Of a DNA stretch of 64,000 nucleotides, positions 54,610 through 63,288 are shown one piece after another. This DNA is from Parabacteroides johnsonii DSM 18315 (GTDB lineage: Bacteria > Bacteroidota > Bacteroidia > Bacteroidales > Tannerellaceae): assembly GCF_025151045.1 (NCBI RefSeq), contig NZ_CP102285.1:4402001-4466000 (forward strand), given 5' to 3'. Under the pieces are notes generated by a model. That model was not told the origin of the DNA and did not search any database. It saw only the letters and a program-made list of their open reading frames with translations. Position 1 is the stretch's first letter, and each line of letters opens with the position of its first letter. Position numbers and translations under genes: made by a program.

Positions 54610-57273
54610 ATGAAGAAAATTATATTCAGTTTCGTGTTTATGTGGCTTAGCCTCTCTTTGTGGGCGGCCCATCAGCCCGAGTTTTCAACAGCTGGTTTCT
54701 TCCGGTTGGACAACAGCGGGCGTGAAGTGTTTTCAATGAATCCGGCTTGGCGTTTTTATAAAGGAGCGGCCGAAGGTGCGGAGGCAAAAGATTTTGATGA
54801 TAAAGACTGGACGGTCGTTTCTTTGCCGAACGGTATCGAATATCTGCCGACCGAAGCGAGCGGTTGCATCAATTACCAGGGGGAAGTCTGGTATCGGAAA
54901 CATTTCGCACCCGATGCTGCTCTGAAGGGCAAAAAACTTTTCCTGCATTTTGAGGCCATAATGGGTAAAAGCAAGGTGTTTGTGAACGGCAAACTGTTGA
55001 CGGAGCATTTTGGCGGTTATCTGCCTGTCGTGGTCGATGTGACGGATGCGTTGGACTGGAACGGTGACAATGTGATTGCCGTCTGGGCTGGTAACAGCGA
55101 CGATCCATCCTATCCTCCCGGAAAGGCGCAGGATGTGTTGGACTATACCTATTTTGGCGGCATCTACCGGGATTGCTGGCTGATCGCCCATAACCAAGTG
55201 TTCATCACTGATCCCAATTATGAAAACGAGGTGGCGGGAGGTGGCTTATTTGTCGCTTTCGGAAAGGTATCGGACGCTCTGGCGGAAGTACAGTTGAAGA
55301 TACATGTGCGCAATGCTACGAAGAAATCTTTTTCCGGTCTGGTGGAATATACATTGTTGCAGTCGGATGGCACCGAAGTCGCCCGGTTGAATGACAAGAT
55401 ACAGGTGAAGGCTGGTAAGGCAACTACCGTTTCCAACCGGATGTCGGTGGAGCAGCCGATGCTTTGGACTCCTTCGACACCTACTTTGTATAACTTGTTG
55501 GTGCGGGTACTCGATAAGGAAGGAAATGTGATCGACGGTTACCGCCGCCGTATCGGAATCCGTAGCATTGAATTTAAAGGGAAAGACGGCTTCTACCTGA
55601 ATGGCAAACCATACGGTAAACCGTTGATTGGAGCTAACCGCCACCAGGACTTTGCGGTTGTCGGAAACGCTGTCGCAAACAGTATTCATTGGCGGGATGC
55701 CAAAAAACTGAAAGAAGTAGGGATGGAGATTATCCGTAACGCCCACTGTCCGCAGGACCCGGCTTTTATGGATGCCTGTGACGAGTTGGGTCTGTTTGTG
55801 ATTATCAATACACCCGGTTGGCAGTTCTGGAATGACGCGCCCGAATTTGCGCAACGCGTGTATAGCGATATCCGCAATGTCGTGCGTCGCGATCGCAATC
55901 ATCCCTGTGTCTGGTTGTGGGAACCGATCTTGAACGAGACTTGGTATCCGGCTGATTTTGCCAAGAACACTCGTGATATCGTAGATGCCGAATATCCGTA
56001 TCCTTATTGCTATAGCGGAAGTGACAGCGAAGCACGTGGGCATGAGAATTTCCCGGTCTATTTTGCTCATCCCGCCAATATGCAGGATGCTTCGAAAGAG
56101 ATCGATCCGTCAAAGACCTATTTCACTCGTGAATGGGGAGATAATGTGGATGACTGGAGTTCGCACAATTCGCCGAGCCGTGTGGCCCGCAATTGGGGAG
56201 AAGAACCGATGCGCGTACAGGCTCGGCATTATGCGAGCCCTTCTTATCCGGTGACCAGTTACGATGTTCTTTATAAGCAGTCCCCGCAGCATGTCGGCGG
56301 TTGCCTCTGGCATTCGTTTGATCACCAGCGCGGTTACCATCCCGATCCTTTCTATGGTGGTCTGATGGATGTTTTCCGCCAGCCGAAATATTCATATTAT
56401 ATGTTTATGGCACAACGTCCGGCAGTGAAGGATGACCAGCTTGCGGGAAGTGGACCGATGGTGTATATCGCACATGAAATGACGCCTTTCTCTGGTAAGG
56501 ATGTGACGGTTTATTCCAATTGCGACGAGGTCCGCCTTACGTTTAACAAGGGCGGAAAGACTTATACTTATAAGAAAGACAAGAACCGTCCTGGAATGCC
56601 TTCTCCGGTTATTACCTTCCCGGATGTTTATGATTTTATGGTCGACAAAGCGCTTTCGAGGGCCCAAAAACAGGACGATGTCTACCTGCTTGCCGAAGGT
56701 CTGATCGACGGCAAGGTCGTGGCTACGCATAAAGTCGTACCTGCCCGCCGCCCCGAAAATATCCTGTTGTGGGTGGACAATGAAGGTACGGACTTGAAGG
56801 CCGATGGCTCCGATTTAGTGACGGTAGTGGCTGCCGTTGCGGATAAGAATGGAAATATCAAACGGTTGAATAACTACAACATCCGTTTTTCCATTGAAGG
56901 TGAAGGACGTTTGTTGGGTGGACCTGGCGTATTGGCAAATCCGGCTCCCGTAAAGTGGGGGACTGCACCTGTCCTGGTTCAGTCTACCTTGAAACCGGGT
57001 AAGATACGGATTACGGCGAGTGTCTTGTTCGAAGGTTCGCAAATGCCGGTAAGCGGTGAATTGGAATTCGAATCGAAACCATCTGCTTTCCCATTGGTCT
57101 ATGATGCATCGGATGCCGCCCGCATCCCGCTTGGCAGTGTTTCGACCGGACAGAACGTCGCTTCCAAGACGGATGCCGAACGTGAAGTGGAGCGTCTGCG
57201 TAAGGAGTTAAATACCTTGAAACTGAAAGAGGTAGAACGGCAGCAGTCGGAGTTTGGCGAGAAAGAACAATGA
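54610..57273 (+). CDS. GH2-family glycoside hydrolase with C-terminal coiled coil
   Basis: An 887-residue exported retaining glycosidase. Signal peptide to about residue 19; sugar-binding jelly-roll (YRKHFAPDAALKGKKLFLHFEAI), immunoglobulin-like domain, then the TIM barrel with GANRHQDF, acid/base Glu443 in ILNETW and probable nucleophile Glu508 in TREWGD. Further beta domains follow (ILLWVDNEGTDLKADG, an invasin-like fold). The last 35 residues are a heptad-like charged helix (EREVERLRKELNTLKLKEVE), unusual for GH2 and perhaps an oligomerisation or attachment helix. It differs strongly from the GH2 at 35645. Beta-galactosidase activity is the likeliest, not certain. Confidence 0.85.
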   Translation: MKKIIFSFVFMWLSLSLWAAHQPEFSTAGFFRLDNSGREVFSMNPAWRFYKGAAEGAEAKDFDDKDWTVVSLPNGIEYLPTEASGCINYQGEVWYRKHFAPDAALKGKKLFLHFEAIMGKSKVFVNGKLLTEHFGGYLPVVVDVTDALDWNGDNVIAVWAGNSDDPSYPPGKAQDVLDYTYFGGIYRDCWLIAHNQVFITDPNYENEVAGGGLFVAFGKVSDALAEVQLKIHVRNATKKSFSGLVEYTLLQSDGTEVARLNDKIQVKAGKATTVSNRMSVEQPMLWTPSTPTLYNLLVRVLDKEGNVIDGYRRRIGIRSIEFKGKDGFYLNGKPYGKPLIGANRHQDFAVVGNAVANSIHWRDAKKLKEVGMEIIRNAHCPQDPAFMDACDELGLFVIINTPGWQFWNDAPEFAQRVYSDIRNVVRRDRNHPCVWLWEPILNETWYPADFAKNTRDIVDAEYPYPYCYSGSDSEARGHENFPVYFAHPANMQDASKEIDPSKTYFTREWGDNVDDWSSHNSPSRVARNWGEEPMRVQARHYASPSYPVTSYDVLYKQSPQHVGGCLWHSFDHQRGYHPDPFYGGLMDVFRQPKYSYYMFMAQRPAVKDDQLAGSGPMVYIAHEMTPFSGKDVTVYSNCDEVRLTFNKGGKTYTYKKDKNRPGMPSPVITFPDVYDFMVDKALSRAQKQDDVYLLAEGLIDGKVVATHKVVPARRPENILLWVDNEGTDLKADGSDLVTVVAAVADKNGNIKRLNNYNIRFSIEGEGRLLGGPGVLANPAPVKWGTAPVLVQSTLKPGKIRITASVLFEGSQMPVSGELEFESKPSAFPLVYDASDAARIPLGSVSTGQNVASKTDAEREVERLRKELNTLKLKEVERQQSEFGEKEQ

Positions 57274-57280
57274 AATTTCG

Positions 57281-57288
57281 TATATTTG
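57281..57288 (+). promoter_or_regulatory. candidate -7 element (TATATTTG) for the GH16 gene
   Basis: TATATTTG lies 25 bases before the GH16 ATG. A TTTG is present 24 bases upstream, longer than the usual 19-21, so this is a weak promoter candidate inside the operon. Confidence 0.35.
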
Positions 57289-57313
57289 CGAATCTAATGA
57301 AAGATAAGCGGAT

Positions 57314-58102
57314 ATGAGGAAAGGATTATTAGGATTAGGTGTTGTGCTGGCCCTGTCTGTCCTGGCAGGTTGCCAGCCGCAACAGGAGGAATGGCAATTG
57401 GTGTGGGAGGAGAACTTCGACCAGGCGGAGCATTTTGATGAGGCTTCGTGGAGTAAGATACCGCGTGGACGGTCGGACTGGAATAATTATATGTCGGACT
57501 TCGATTCCTGTTATGCCATGCGTGATGGTAATTTGGTTTTGCGTGGATTAGTCAACTATAGCTTGCCGGTCGATACGGCCCCTTTTATCACGGGGGGTGT
57601 TTATACGAAGGGCAAAGTCGGCTTTTCCGACGGGCGTCTGGATATCCGTGCCAAACTGTACGGTGCGACCGGCGCGTGGCCTGCTTTCTGGCTGTTGCCG
57701 GAAAATGAAGGTTGGCCGGATGGTGGTGAGATCGATATTATGGAACGTTTGAATAATGATACGATCGCCTATCAGACCGTTCATTCTGCTTATACCCATG
57801 TATTGGGGATCCAAGATAATCCGAAGCAGGGAGGAACCGGGACGATTAACCGCGACGACTATAATGTCTACAGCGTGGAAATGTATCGGGACAGTCTCGT
57901 CTTTTTTATCAACGATACCCGCACATTTGCTTATCCCCGTATCGAAACTGACAAGGAAGGACAGTTCCCGTTCACAGACAAAGAGTTTTATCTGCTGCTC
58001 GATATGCAGTTAGGCGGAAGCTGGGTAGGAGCGGTCAACTCATCCGATCTGCCTGTCGAGATGGAGATCGATTGGGTGCGTTTCTATCGGAAAAAGAAAT
58101 AA
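57314..58102 (+). CDS. GH16-family endo-glycanase lipoprotein
   Basis: A 262-residue lipoprotein (lipobox LAGC, Cys20) of family GH16. The retaining catalytic motif is intact: GGEIDIMERL with nucleophile Glu139, Asp141 and acid/base Glu144. WEENFDQAEHFDEASW and GATGAWPAFWLLPE are typical GH16 strands, and the C-terminal VEMEIDWVRFYRKKK closes the jelly roll. GH16 enzymes cut beta-1,3/1,4-glucans, agarose or porphyran, carrageenan, and (several gut Bacteroidetes enzymes) poly-LacNAc in O-glycans. The GH20 and GH2 neighbours favour the last, but active-site loops cannot be ranked by eye. It closes the third glycan locus. Confidence 0.88.
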   Translation: MRKGLLGLGVVLALSVLAGCQPQQEEWQLVWEENFDQAEHFDEASWSKIPRGRSDWNNYMSDFDSCYAMRDGNLVLRGLVNYSLPVDTAPFITGGVYTKGKVGFSDGRLDIRAKLYGATGAWPAFWLLPENEGWPDGGEIDIMERLNNDTIAYQTVHSAYTHVLGIQDNPKQGGTGTINRDDYNVYSVEMYRDSLVFFINDTRTFAYPRIETDKEGQFPFTDKEFYLLLDMQLGGSWVGAVNSSDLPVEMEIDWVRFYRKKK

Positions 58103-58105
58103 AGG

Positions 58106-58483
58106 CTATTCGGACAAATCTGACAACATAGAAGTAATTGCTTTTTTCAGAGGTTGGAGTTCATGGCTTAATATCCACCAGATGACGTCAATATCAATTT
58201 CAAAATAGTGATGGGCAACAATATCCCGCAAGCCTTTGATTCGTTTCCAGGGAATTTCGGGATGAGTTGGTAATAGCTTGTTGTTTGTCATTTTGTCCAA
58301 TCCTTTAAGGCTTTCTCCTATAGCAATGAATTGCATACAAATGGCATCGAGCATGGCCATGCCGAATGGTGTTTTTAGAAAATCATCGGCAGAGTGAAAT
58401 GAACTGGCCCTCTCTTCTATTTTCAAGATGGCATTTTCTATTTGCTGCAGACTGTTTCTGGCCAATTCTTTATCATAATACAT
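58106..58483 (-). CDS. HepT-like ribonuclease toxin (DUF86)
   Basis: A 125-residue all-helical HEPN protein. The active-site motif R-x4-H-x-Y is present as RDIVAHHY (Arg86, His91, Tyr93). In known HepT/MntA modules the HEPN RNase is silenced when its partner adenylylates the Tyr of this motif. The start at 58483 (MYYDKEL) matches the family; an ATG at 58501 would add six residues. It overlaps the end of the MntA gene, as is usual for this module, and ends 3 bases from the stop of the convergent GH16 gene. Confidence 0.88.
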   Translation of the reverse strand: MYYDKELARNSLQQIENAILKIEERASSFHSADDFLKTPFGMAMLDAICMQFIAIGESLKGLDKMTNNKLLPTHPEIPWKRIKGLRDIVAHHYFEIDIDVIWWILSHELQPLKKAITSMLSDLSE

Positions 58484-58769
58484 ATATCCCGTCTTTATCA
58501 ATTTGTTCTTTTAGGAATGGATTCATATTTCTATGAAGACGGATAATATCGACAGGACAACCCAATAGCCGTTCTAAAAACTCTTTTAAGTCCAATATTA
58601 AAAAAGGATTGGGAGTTTCAGTTTCAATACATACGTCAATGTCACTGTCTTTATGCTGCTGATTTCTGGCAACGGAACCGAATATTTTTAAGGAACGGAC
58701 ACCGAAATCCTGCACCAATTTCTGGCTACAAGATCTTATCAATTCAATATATTCTGTTGTTGTCTTCAT
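58473..58769 (-). CDS. MntA-like nucleotidyltransferase antitoxin
   Basis: A 98-residue minimal nucleotidyltransferase. The motif GS-x10-D-x-D is exact: Gly31, Ser32, then Asp43 and Asp45 in GSVARNQQHKDSDIDV, with a third acidic residue expected in the strand PVDIIRL. Proteins of this build add AMP to the paired HEPN toxin. It is the first gene of the pair, behind a perfect promoter, and overlaps the toxin gene. The DNA is more A+T-rich than neighbouring genes, as often seen for acquired toxin-antitoxin genes. Confidence 0.88.
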   Translation of the reverse strand: MKTTTEYIELIRSCSQKLVQDFGVRSLKIFGSVARNQQHKDSDIDVCIETETPNPFLILDLKEFLERLLGCPVDIIRLHRNMNPFLKEQIDKDGIYVL

Positions 58770-58793
58770 ACCTTAGAGTATTTCCGTGTGAAA

Positions 58794-58824
58794 CAAAAGT
58801 ATAAAATTGATTGGTACAGACAAA
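58794..58824 (-). promoter_or_regulatory. promoter of the MntA-HepT pair
   Basis: The minus strand reads TTTG (58821-58824), a 19-base spacer, then TACTTTTG (58794-58801): an exact fit to the Bacteroidetes consensus. The antitoxin ATG follows 24 bases after the -7 element. Confidence 0.75.
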
Positions 58825-58874
58825 ACTTTTAGCTTATAATCTGTATGAATAGTATATTTTACTGTTAAACATAC

Positions 58875-58882
58875 TATCTTTG
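58875..58882 (+). promoter_or_regulatory. candidate -7 element (TATCTTTG) for sufS
   Basis: TATCTTTG matches TAnnTTTG 31 bases upstream of the sufS ATG. The -33 TTTG is not clear. Confidence 0.45.
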
Positions 58883-58913
58883 GCGCTTGTTATTAAGTTA
58901 AATAGTTACAGTT

Positions 58914-60128
58914 ATGTTGGATGTACAATCTATCCGGAAGGATTTCCCGATCCTGGATCATAAGATATACGATAAGCCGCTTATTTATTTCGATAATGGG
59001 GCGACTACCCAGAAGCCGCGCCCGGTAGTGGAAAAGATCGAGAGTGGCTATTATAATGTGAATGCCAATATTCATCGTGGCGTTCATTTTCTGAGCCAGG
59101 CAGCGACGGAAGCGCATGAGGATGCACGCAAGACCGTGCAGCAATTCCTGAATGCCCGCTCTGCCAACGAGATTGTTTTCACGCGTGGGACGACAGAGGC
59201 GATCAACCTGATTGCTTCCAGCTTTACCGACGAATGTATGTCGGCCGGCGACGAAGTGATCGTTTCGGTGATGGAGCATCATTCCAATATCGTTCCTTGG
59301 CAGATACAGGCTGCCCGTAAAGGGATCACGTTGAAAGTAATTCCGATGAATGAAAAAGGCGAGTTGTGCATGGACACGTTCCGCAATCTTTTTTCGGAAC
59401 GGACAAAACTTGTCTCGGTTACACATGTGTCGAATGTGCTCGGTACGATCAATCCGGTAAAGGAGATCGTTGAAGAAGCCCATAATCATGAGGTTCCGGT
59501 ACTGATCGACGGAGCACAAGCCGTTCCCCATCTGAAAGTGGATGTGCAGGAGTTGGATGCCGAGTTTTATGTCTTCTCCGGGCATAAGGTCTACGGTCCT
59601 ACCGGTATAGGAGTCCTGTATGGCAAAGAAGAATGGTTGGACAAATTGCCGCCGTATCAGGGAGGAGGGGAAATGATCGCTTCCGTTTCTTTCGAAAAGA
59701 CGACTTTCAACGAATTGCCTTTCAAGTTCGAGGCCGGAACGCCTGATTATATAGGCAGTACGGCTTTGGCGGAAGCCTTGCGCTATGTTGGTCGTTTGGG
59801 AATGGATACTATTGCGGCATATGAAGATGAGCTACTTCGTTATGCGACCGATAAACTGAATGCGATCGACGGTATGCGTATTTTCGGACAGGCGGCACAT
59901 AAAGGGGCGGTACTCTCTTTCCTGGTAGGTAATATCCATCACTATGATATGGGGATGTTGCTGGATCGTTTGGGGATTGCGGTCCGTACCGGACATCATT
60001 GCGCCCAGCCGTTGATGCAGGATTTGGGAATCGAGGGGACGGTTCGCGCCTCTTTCTCGTTTTATAACACAAAAGAAGAAATAGACATCTTTGCCGCCGG
60101 TATTGAACGGGTACGGAAGATGTTCTGA
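58914..60128 (+). CDS. sufS: SufS-type cysteine desulfurase
   Basis: A 404-residue PLP enzyme that takes sulfur from cysteine for Fe-S assembly. It shows IYFDNGATTQKPRPV, SVMEHHSNIVPWQ, VSNVLGTINPVKEI, the PLP lysine in SGHKVYGPTGIGVLYG near residue 224, and the catalytic Cys in RTGHHCAQPLM near 364, in the group II arrangement typical of SufS. The sufBCD genes lie 33 kb away and sufE 3 kb downstream, so the SUF system is split in this genome. The short leader and -7 match suggest its own promoter. Confidence 0.95.
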   Translation: MLDVQSIRKDFPILDHKIYDKPLIYFDNGATTQKPRPVVEKIESGYYNVNANIHRGVHFLSQAATEAHEDARKTVQQFLNARSANEIVFTRGTTEAINLIASSFTDECMSAGDEVIVSVMEHHSNIVPWQIQAARKGITLKVIPMNEKGELCMDTFRNLFSERTKLVSVTHVSNVLGTINPVKEIVEEAHNHEVPVLIDGAQAVPHLKVDVQELDAEFYVFSGHKVYGPTGIGVLYGKEEWLDKLPPYQGGGEMIASVSFEKTTFNELPFKFEAGTPDYIGSTALAEALRYVGRLGMDTIAAYEDELLRYATDKLNAIDGMRIFGQAAHKGAVLSFLVGNIHHYDMGMLLDRLGIAVRTGHHCAQPLMQDLGIEGTVRASFSFYNTKEEIDIFAAGIERVRKMF

Positions 60129-60152
60129 ATATAGTAAGATGGAGTAATTGTG

Positions 60153-60557
60153 ATGTTGTATTACCTGAAGAAATATCCGATCTCGCTGACGATTATCGTA
60201 GTGGTGATCTATCTCTCTTTCTTTAAACCGCCTTCTCTGGAAGTCGGAAAAATCGTGGGGATAGACAAAGTGGCTCATATCTGTATGTATGCCGGCTTGT
60301 CCGGTATGCTGTGGATCGAATTTCTGCGCAACCATCGCAAATATGACGATGTGTTGTGGCATGCCTGGATCGGAGCGGTCTTGTGTCCGGTCTTGATGAG
60401 TGGTGCAATTGAACTTTTGCAGGAATATTGTACGACATATCGTGGTGGTGATTGGTTCGATTTTCTCGCGAATATCTGCGGTGTCACCCTTGCAACACTC
60501 TTTTCTTACTTCCTCCTTCGTCCTTGGATGATGAAAAGAAAGACTGGTATTCATTAG
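60153..60557 (+). CDS. VanZ-family membrane protein
   Basis: A 134-residue protein with four hydrophobic helices, the VanZ-like fold. DKVAHICMYAGLSGMLW and GAIELLQEYCTTYRGGDWFDFLANICGV carry the conserved His and the E-x-x-Q and D-x-x-AN residues of the family. VanZ was named from glycopeptide resistance; most chromosomal members have no known role. The GTG at 60150 is one codon upstream but the ATG at 60153 is preferred. It follows sufS by 24 bases and may be co-transcribed. Confidence 0.82.
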   Translation: MLYYLKKYPISLTIIVVVIYLSFFKPPSLEVGKIVGIDKVAHICMYAGLSGMLWIEFLRNHRKYDDVLWHAWIGAVLCPVLMSGAIELLQEYCTTYRGGDWFDFLANICGVTLATLFSYFLLRPWMMKRKTGIH

Positions 60558-60610
60558 CTTATGTGCCGGAAGAGTGTTACTTTTGTATCATATCAAAATT
60601 CAGATGTCTT

Positions 60611-60868
60611 ATGACTTCATTGGAATTACAAGAACGTAAAAACTGGGCGTTGGATATTTTGCAGGCTTGCAATAGTGAGGAGGCGATATCCTATATGGAA
60701 AGTCTTGCCCGTAAGTTGATTAAGATTGAAAAAGCGGAACTGAAACGTCCGAATTGCTTCACATTGGAGGAGGTGAAAGAGATGTTGAAGGAAACAAATC
60801 GGGATAAAGAAAACGGAATTTATGTTTCTGAACAGGAGATGCGTGATTTCTTTCAATCTTTTCGTTGA
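60611..60868 (+). CDS. probable antitoxin of a ParE/RelE-type module
   Basis: An 85-residue protein, mostly helical (LELQERKNWALDILQACNSEEAISYMESLARKLIKI), with an acidic C-terminal end (SEQEMRDFFQSF). The stop codon TGA overlaps the ATG of the toxin gene. A small helical protein directly ahead of and overlapping a RelE/ParE-family toxin is the standard antitoxin layout. I do not recognise a specific DNA-binding fold, so the antitoxin call is from context. The open frame extends upstream to 60452 inside the VanZ gene; the ATG at 60611 follows it in the gap. Confidence 0.68.
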   Translation: MTSLELQERKNWALDILQACNSEEAISYMESLARKLIKIEKAELKRPNCFTLEEVKEMLKETNRDKENGIYVSEQEMRDFFQSFR

Positions 60869-61185
60869 TGGAAATTCGGTCAAGCAAACTTTTCAAGCAG
60901 CAAGTGACTGACTTGGTTTGTTATTTAAAAGTGACTTTTGGGAAACGGATTGCTTTTCGTGTTAAAAGTGAGATTGAGAAAAAGGTTTTCCTTTTGAAAT
61001 TATTCCCCAATATGGGGACTGTCGAGCCACTTTTGGAAGAAGAACCTTTGGTCTACCGTTACCTTGTTATTAAGCATAATAAGATACTTTATACGGTCGA
61101 AGAAAATTATATATTTATCCATTTGTTGTGGGATTGTAGACAAGATCCCGGTCATTTGATGGAGTTGATAAAAGATGTTGATTAA
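60868..61185 (+). CDS. RelE/ParE-family toxin
   Basis: A 105-residue protein with the RelE/ParE fold pattern: [44 protein letters not shown], then [39 protein letters not shown]. The strand [14 protein letters not shown] and the motif WDCRQDP match the C-terminal part of ParE/RelE toxins. Its ATG overlaps the stop of the antitoxin gene. Members either cut ribosome-bound mRNA (RelE) or block gyrase (ParE); which applies here cannot be told. rnhB follows by 2 bases. Confidence 0.8.
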   Translation: MEIRSSKLFKQQVTDLVCYLKVTFGKRIAFRVKSEIEKKVFLLKLFPNMGTVEPLLEEEPLVYRYLVIKHNKILYTVEENYIFIHLLWDCRQDPGHLMELIKDVD

Positions 61186-61187
61186 CC

Positions 61188-61787
61188 ATGTTACTACCCT
61201 ATTTAGAAGCAAATCGTATAGAAGCCGGTTGTGATGAGGCCGGTCGTGGATGTTTGGCAGGGCCGGTGTATGCCGCTGCGGTTATCTTGCCACCGGACTT
61301 TCATAATGAAGATCTGAATGATAGCAAGCAATTGAGTGAAAAGAAACGCTATGCACTCCGTCCAATTATCGAGCAGGAAGCTATTGCGTGGGCTGTCGGT
61401 ATCGTCACGCCCGAAGAAATCGACAGGATTAATATCTTGAAAGCTTCTTTTCTTGCCATGCACCGGGCAATTGACGGGTTGAAAGTCAAGCCGGAACATC
61501 TGTTGATCGATGGAAACCGTTTTACACCTTATCCTGGTGTCAAACATACGACAGTCGTAAAAGGAGACGGCAAATATCTAAGTATTGCCGCCGCTTCCAT
61601 CCTGGCAAAAACCTATCGTGACGACTATATGAACAGCCTCGATCTGGAATATCCCGCCTATCATTGGAAGGAAAACAAAGGCTATCCCACAAAAGCCCAT
61701 CGTGAAGCCATCCGGGAATGCGGGATAACCCCTTATCATCGTAAGACATTTACTTTACTGCCGGAGCAGTTGGAATTGAAGTTCTGA
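61188..61787 (+). CDS. rnhB: ribonuclease HII
   Basis: A 199-residue enzyme that cleaves RNA in RNA-DNA hybrids and removes single ribonucleotides from DNA. The motif [14 protein letters not shown] gives Asp16 and Glu17; LLIDGNRF gives Asp108, and YRDDYM the fourth acidic site. [11 protein letters not shown] and [13 protein letters not shown] are typical of RNase HII. It begins 2 bases after the toxin gene stop, so it may be transcribed with the toxin-antitoxin genes. Confidence 0.96.
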   Translation: MLLPYLEANRIEAGCDEAGRGCLAGPVYAAAVILPPDFHNEDLNDSKQLSEKKRYALRPIIEQEAIAWAVGIVTPEEIDRINILKASFLAMHRAIDGLKVKPEHLLIDGNRFTPYPGVKHTTVVKGDGKYLSIAAASILAKTYRDDYMNSLDLEYPAYHWKENKGYPTKAHREAIRECGITPYHRKTFTLLPEQLELKF

Positions 61788-61795
61788 TGGAAATT

Positions 61796-62947
61796 TTATT
61801 TTTGTTTCTGTTTGATCAGCATGATGACCGGATTGGAATCTTCTTTCAATTCGGCAGCGATTTCTTTTAATTTACCTTTTAACCGTCCTCTCCCGTAATC
61901 CCGAATGAGATCTGCTGCTTCTAAATGTTGCCAGGAAGGGATTTCGCCATTTATCGGTCTCCTTGAGTTTAAGTAGACTTTTTCTTCATTGGTATAATCT
62001 CCATTATAGACTTTGCTCCTGAAGAAAGCCTTTTCTTGTTTGTCGTACAATAAATTAGTCGTTGAAAACTCTATTGTCTTTTCGATTGCGTCCATAAAAT
62101 AGTAACGGTCGGTAAAGAGGCTCGGTAAAAGAATTACTTCCGGGTTCATGGATTGGATCGAAGGGGTTCTTGCGATAAGTGGTATCAAGGTATGATCCGG
62201 CAAATACTGATACAAGGTGTCGGCCGAATATTCCGTCAAAATATAATCGTTAAAATAAGGCATAATCGGGTGTTTACATTGAGGAGAATAAACAAAATAT
62301 TGACCCTCTACCGTTTTATCTTCGATCCTGACATAGATGCTTTTCTTCTCATTAAAAGGAATTGTGATTTCTTGGGTGATACTGCCGTCCTGCTTGGATA
62401 TGAGCATGAATGACTGTCCGGTATTCCCCGGGAAATCATCATGGCAAATTAAATTATCCTTGTCAAAATTGTACATTTCAAAAAGCGAAAACTCTTTTTT
62501 GATCAGAAGGTCCCGTTTAAAGTTTCCTTCCAGGTCATAGACTTGTATTTTCTTTGCAAAACTATTGTTGACGAATATCTCCTCTTTTTCTTCATCTAAA
62601 ATGATTCTTGAATAGGAACTGTATTCTTCATTGCCTTGCCCTTTTCGGTTTATTCTTTTTAGGGCTTTCCCTTTTCTGTCGAAGATGAAAATATTGCCAT
62701 CGTTATTGAAATTTGTTGCAATTATGATATTCTTGCCGACTCCCCACAAACTACCCATACAAAGAAATTCATCTGTTGTTTCCAACGGGATATACTCTAC
62801 ATCCATAAAATCTTGGAGGATCAATTCTTTATAAGGATATTTTGCTGTGACATCTATCGTGCTTAATTCATTTGCCGGTTGGTTGTTCTTTCCACATCCT
62901 GCTATTATGAGCAGGAGCATGATTAAAATAGAATGTACGTTTTTCAT
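61796..62947 (-). CDS. 6-bladed beta-propeller lipoprotein
   Basis: A 383-residue lipoprotein (lipobox IIAGC). Repeated strand motifs such as NIFIFDRKGKALKRINRKGQGNEEY and KIQVYDLEGNFKRDLLI are those of the six-bladed beta-propeller (BF3164-like) lipoproteins that are numerous in Bacteroidales. The opening LSTIDVTAKYPYKELILQDFMDVEYIPLETTDE is typical. The role is not established for the family. It converges with rnhB with a gap of 8 bases. A -7 match lies upstream at 63030. Confidence 0.82.
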   Translation of the reverse strand: MKNVHSILIMLLLIIAGCGKNNQPANELSTIDVTAKYPYKELILQDFMDVEYIPLETTDEFLCMGSLWGVGKNIIIATNFNNDGNIFIFDRKGKALKRINRKGQGNEEYSSYSRIILDEEKEEIFVNNSFAKKIQVYDLEGNFKRDLLIKKEFSLFEMYNFDKDNLICHDDFPGNTGQSFMLISKQDGSITQEITIPFNEKKSIYVRIEDKTVEGQYFVYSPQCKHPIMPYFNDYILTEYSADTLYQYLPDHTLIPLIARTPSIQSMNPEVILLPSLFTDRYYFMDAIEKTIEFSTTNLLYDKQEKAFFRSKVYNGDYTNEEKVYLNSRRPINGEIPSWQHLEAADLIRDYGRGRLKGKLKEIAAELKEDSNPVIMLIKQKQK

Positions 62948-63029
62948 ATCTGTAGATTTAAGATGTTTATAAGACTTTAGAGAGGAAGATCATTTTTATT
63001 TTATTGAATAACAATCTACTATTTGTGCG

Positions 63030-63037
63030 CAAATCTA
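63030..63037 (-). promoter_or_regulatory. candidate -7 element for the beta-propeller gene
   Basis: The minus strand reads TAGATTTG, matching TAnnTTTG, 82 bases upstream of the ATG at 62947. No convincing -33 TTTG is present. Confidence 0.35.
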
Positions 63038-63201
63038 TTTGATTTAAGTAGAATAAAGGTGCTTTTCTAGTTAAACGTTGTTAATGGGTGAAGAATTATA
63101 GCCTATATCCTATTGGTAAAAAGGTTATAGGCTTTTGACAAAAAGGTACTAACCTTTTTCCAAAAAAGTACCTGCCTTTTGGGAGATATGTTTGGATATT
63201 T

Positions 63202-63256
63202 GTAACCCTATGCATTAGCACCTGTAAAGCATAGGGTTACGGATGCTAATGCATAG
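63202..63256. repeat. two overlapping, mutually exclusive hairpins
   Basis: GTAACCCTATGC (63202-63213) pairs perfectly with GCATAGGGTTAC (63229-63240), and CTATGCATTAGCA (63208-63220) pairs perfectly with TGCTAATGCATAG (63244-63256). The two stems share 63208-63213, so only one can form. CTTTTT follows the second on the plus strand. The gap 62948-63288 otherwise has short A+T-rich repeats (for instance AGCCTATA / TATAGGCT near 63100-63140) and no gene. Confidence 0.6.
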
Positions 63257-63288
63257 CTTTTTCCGGAGGGAATAGATGCAGGGTGTTT

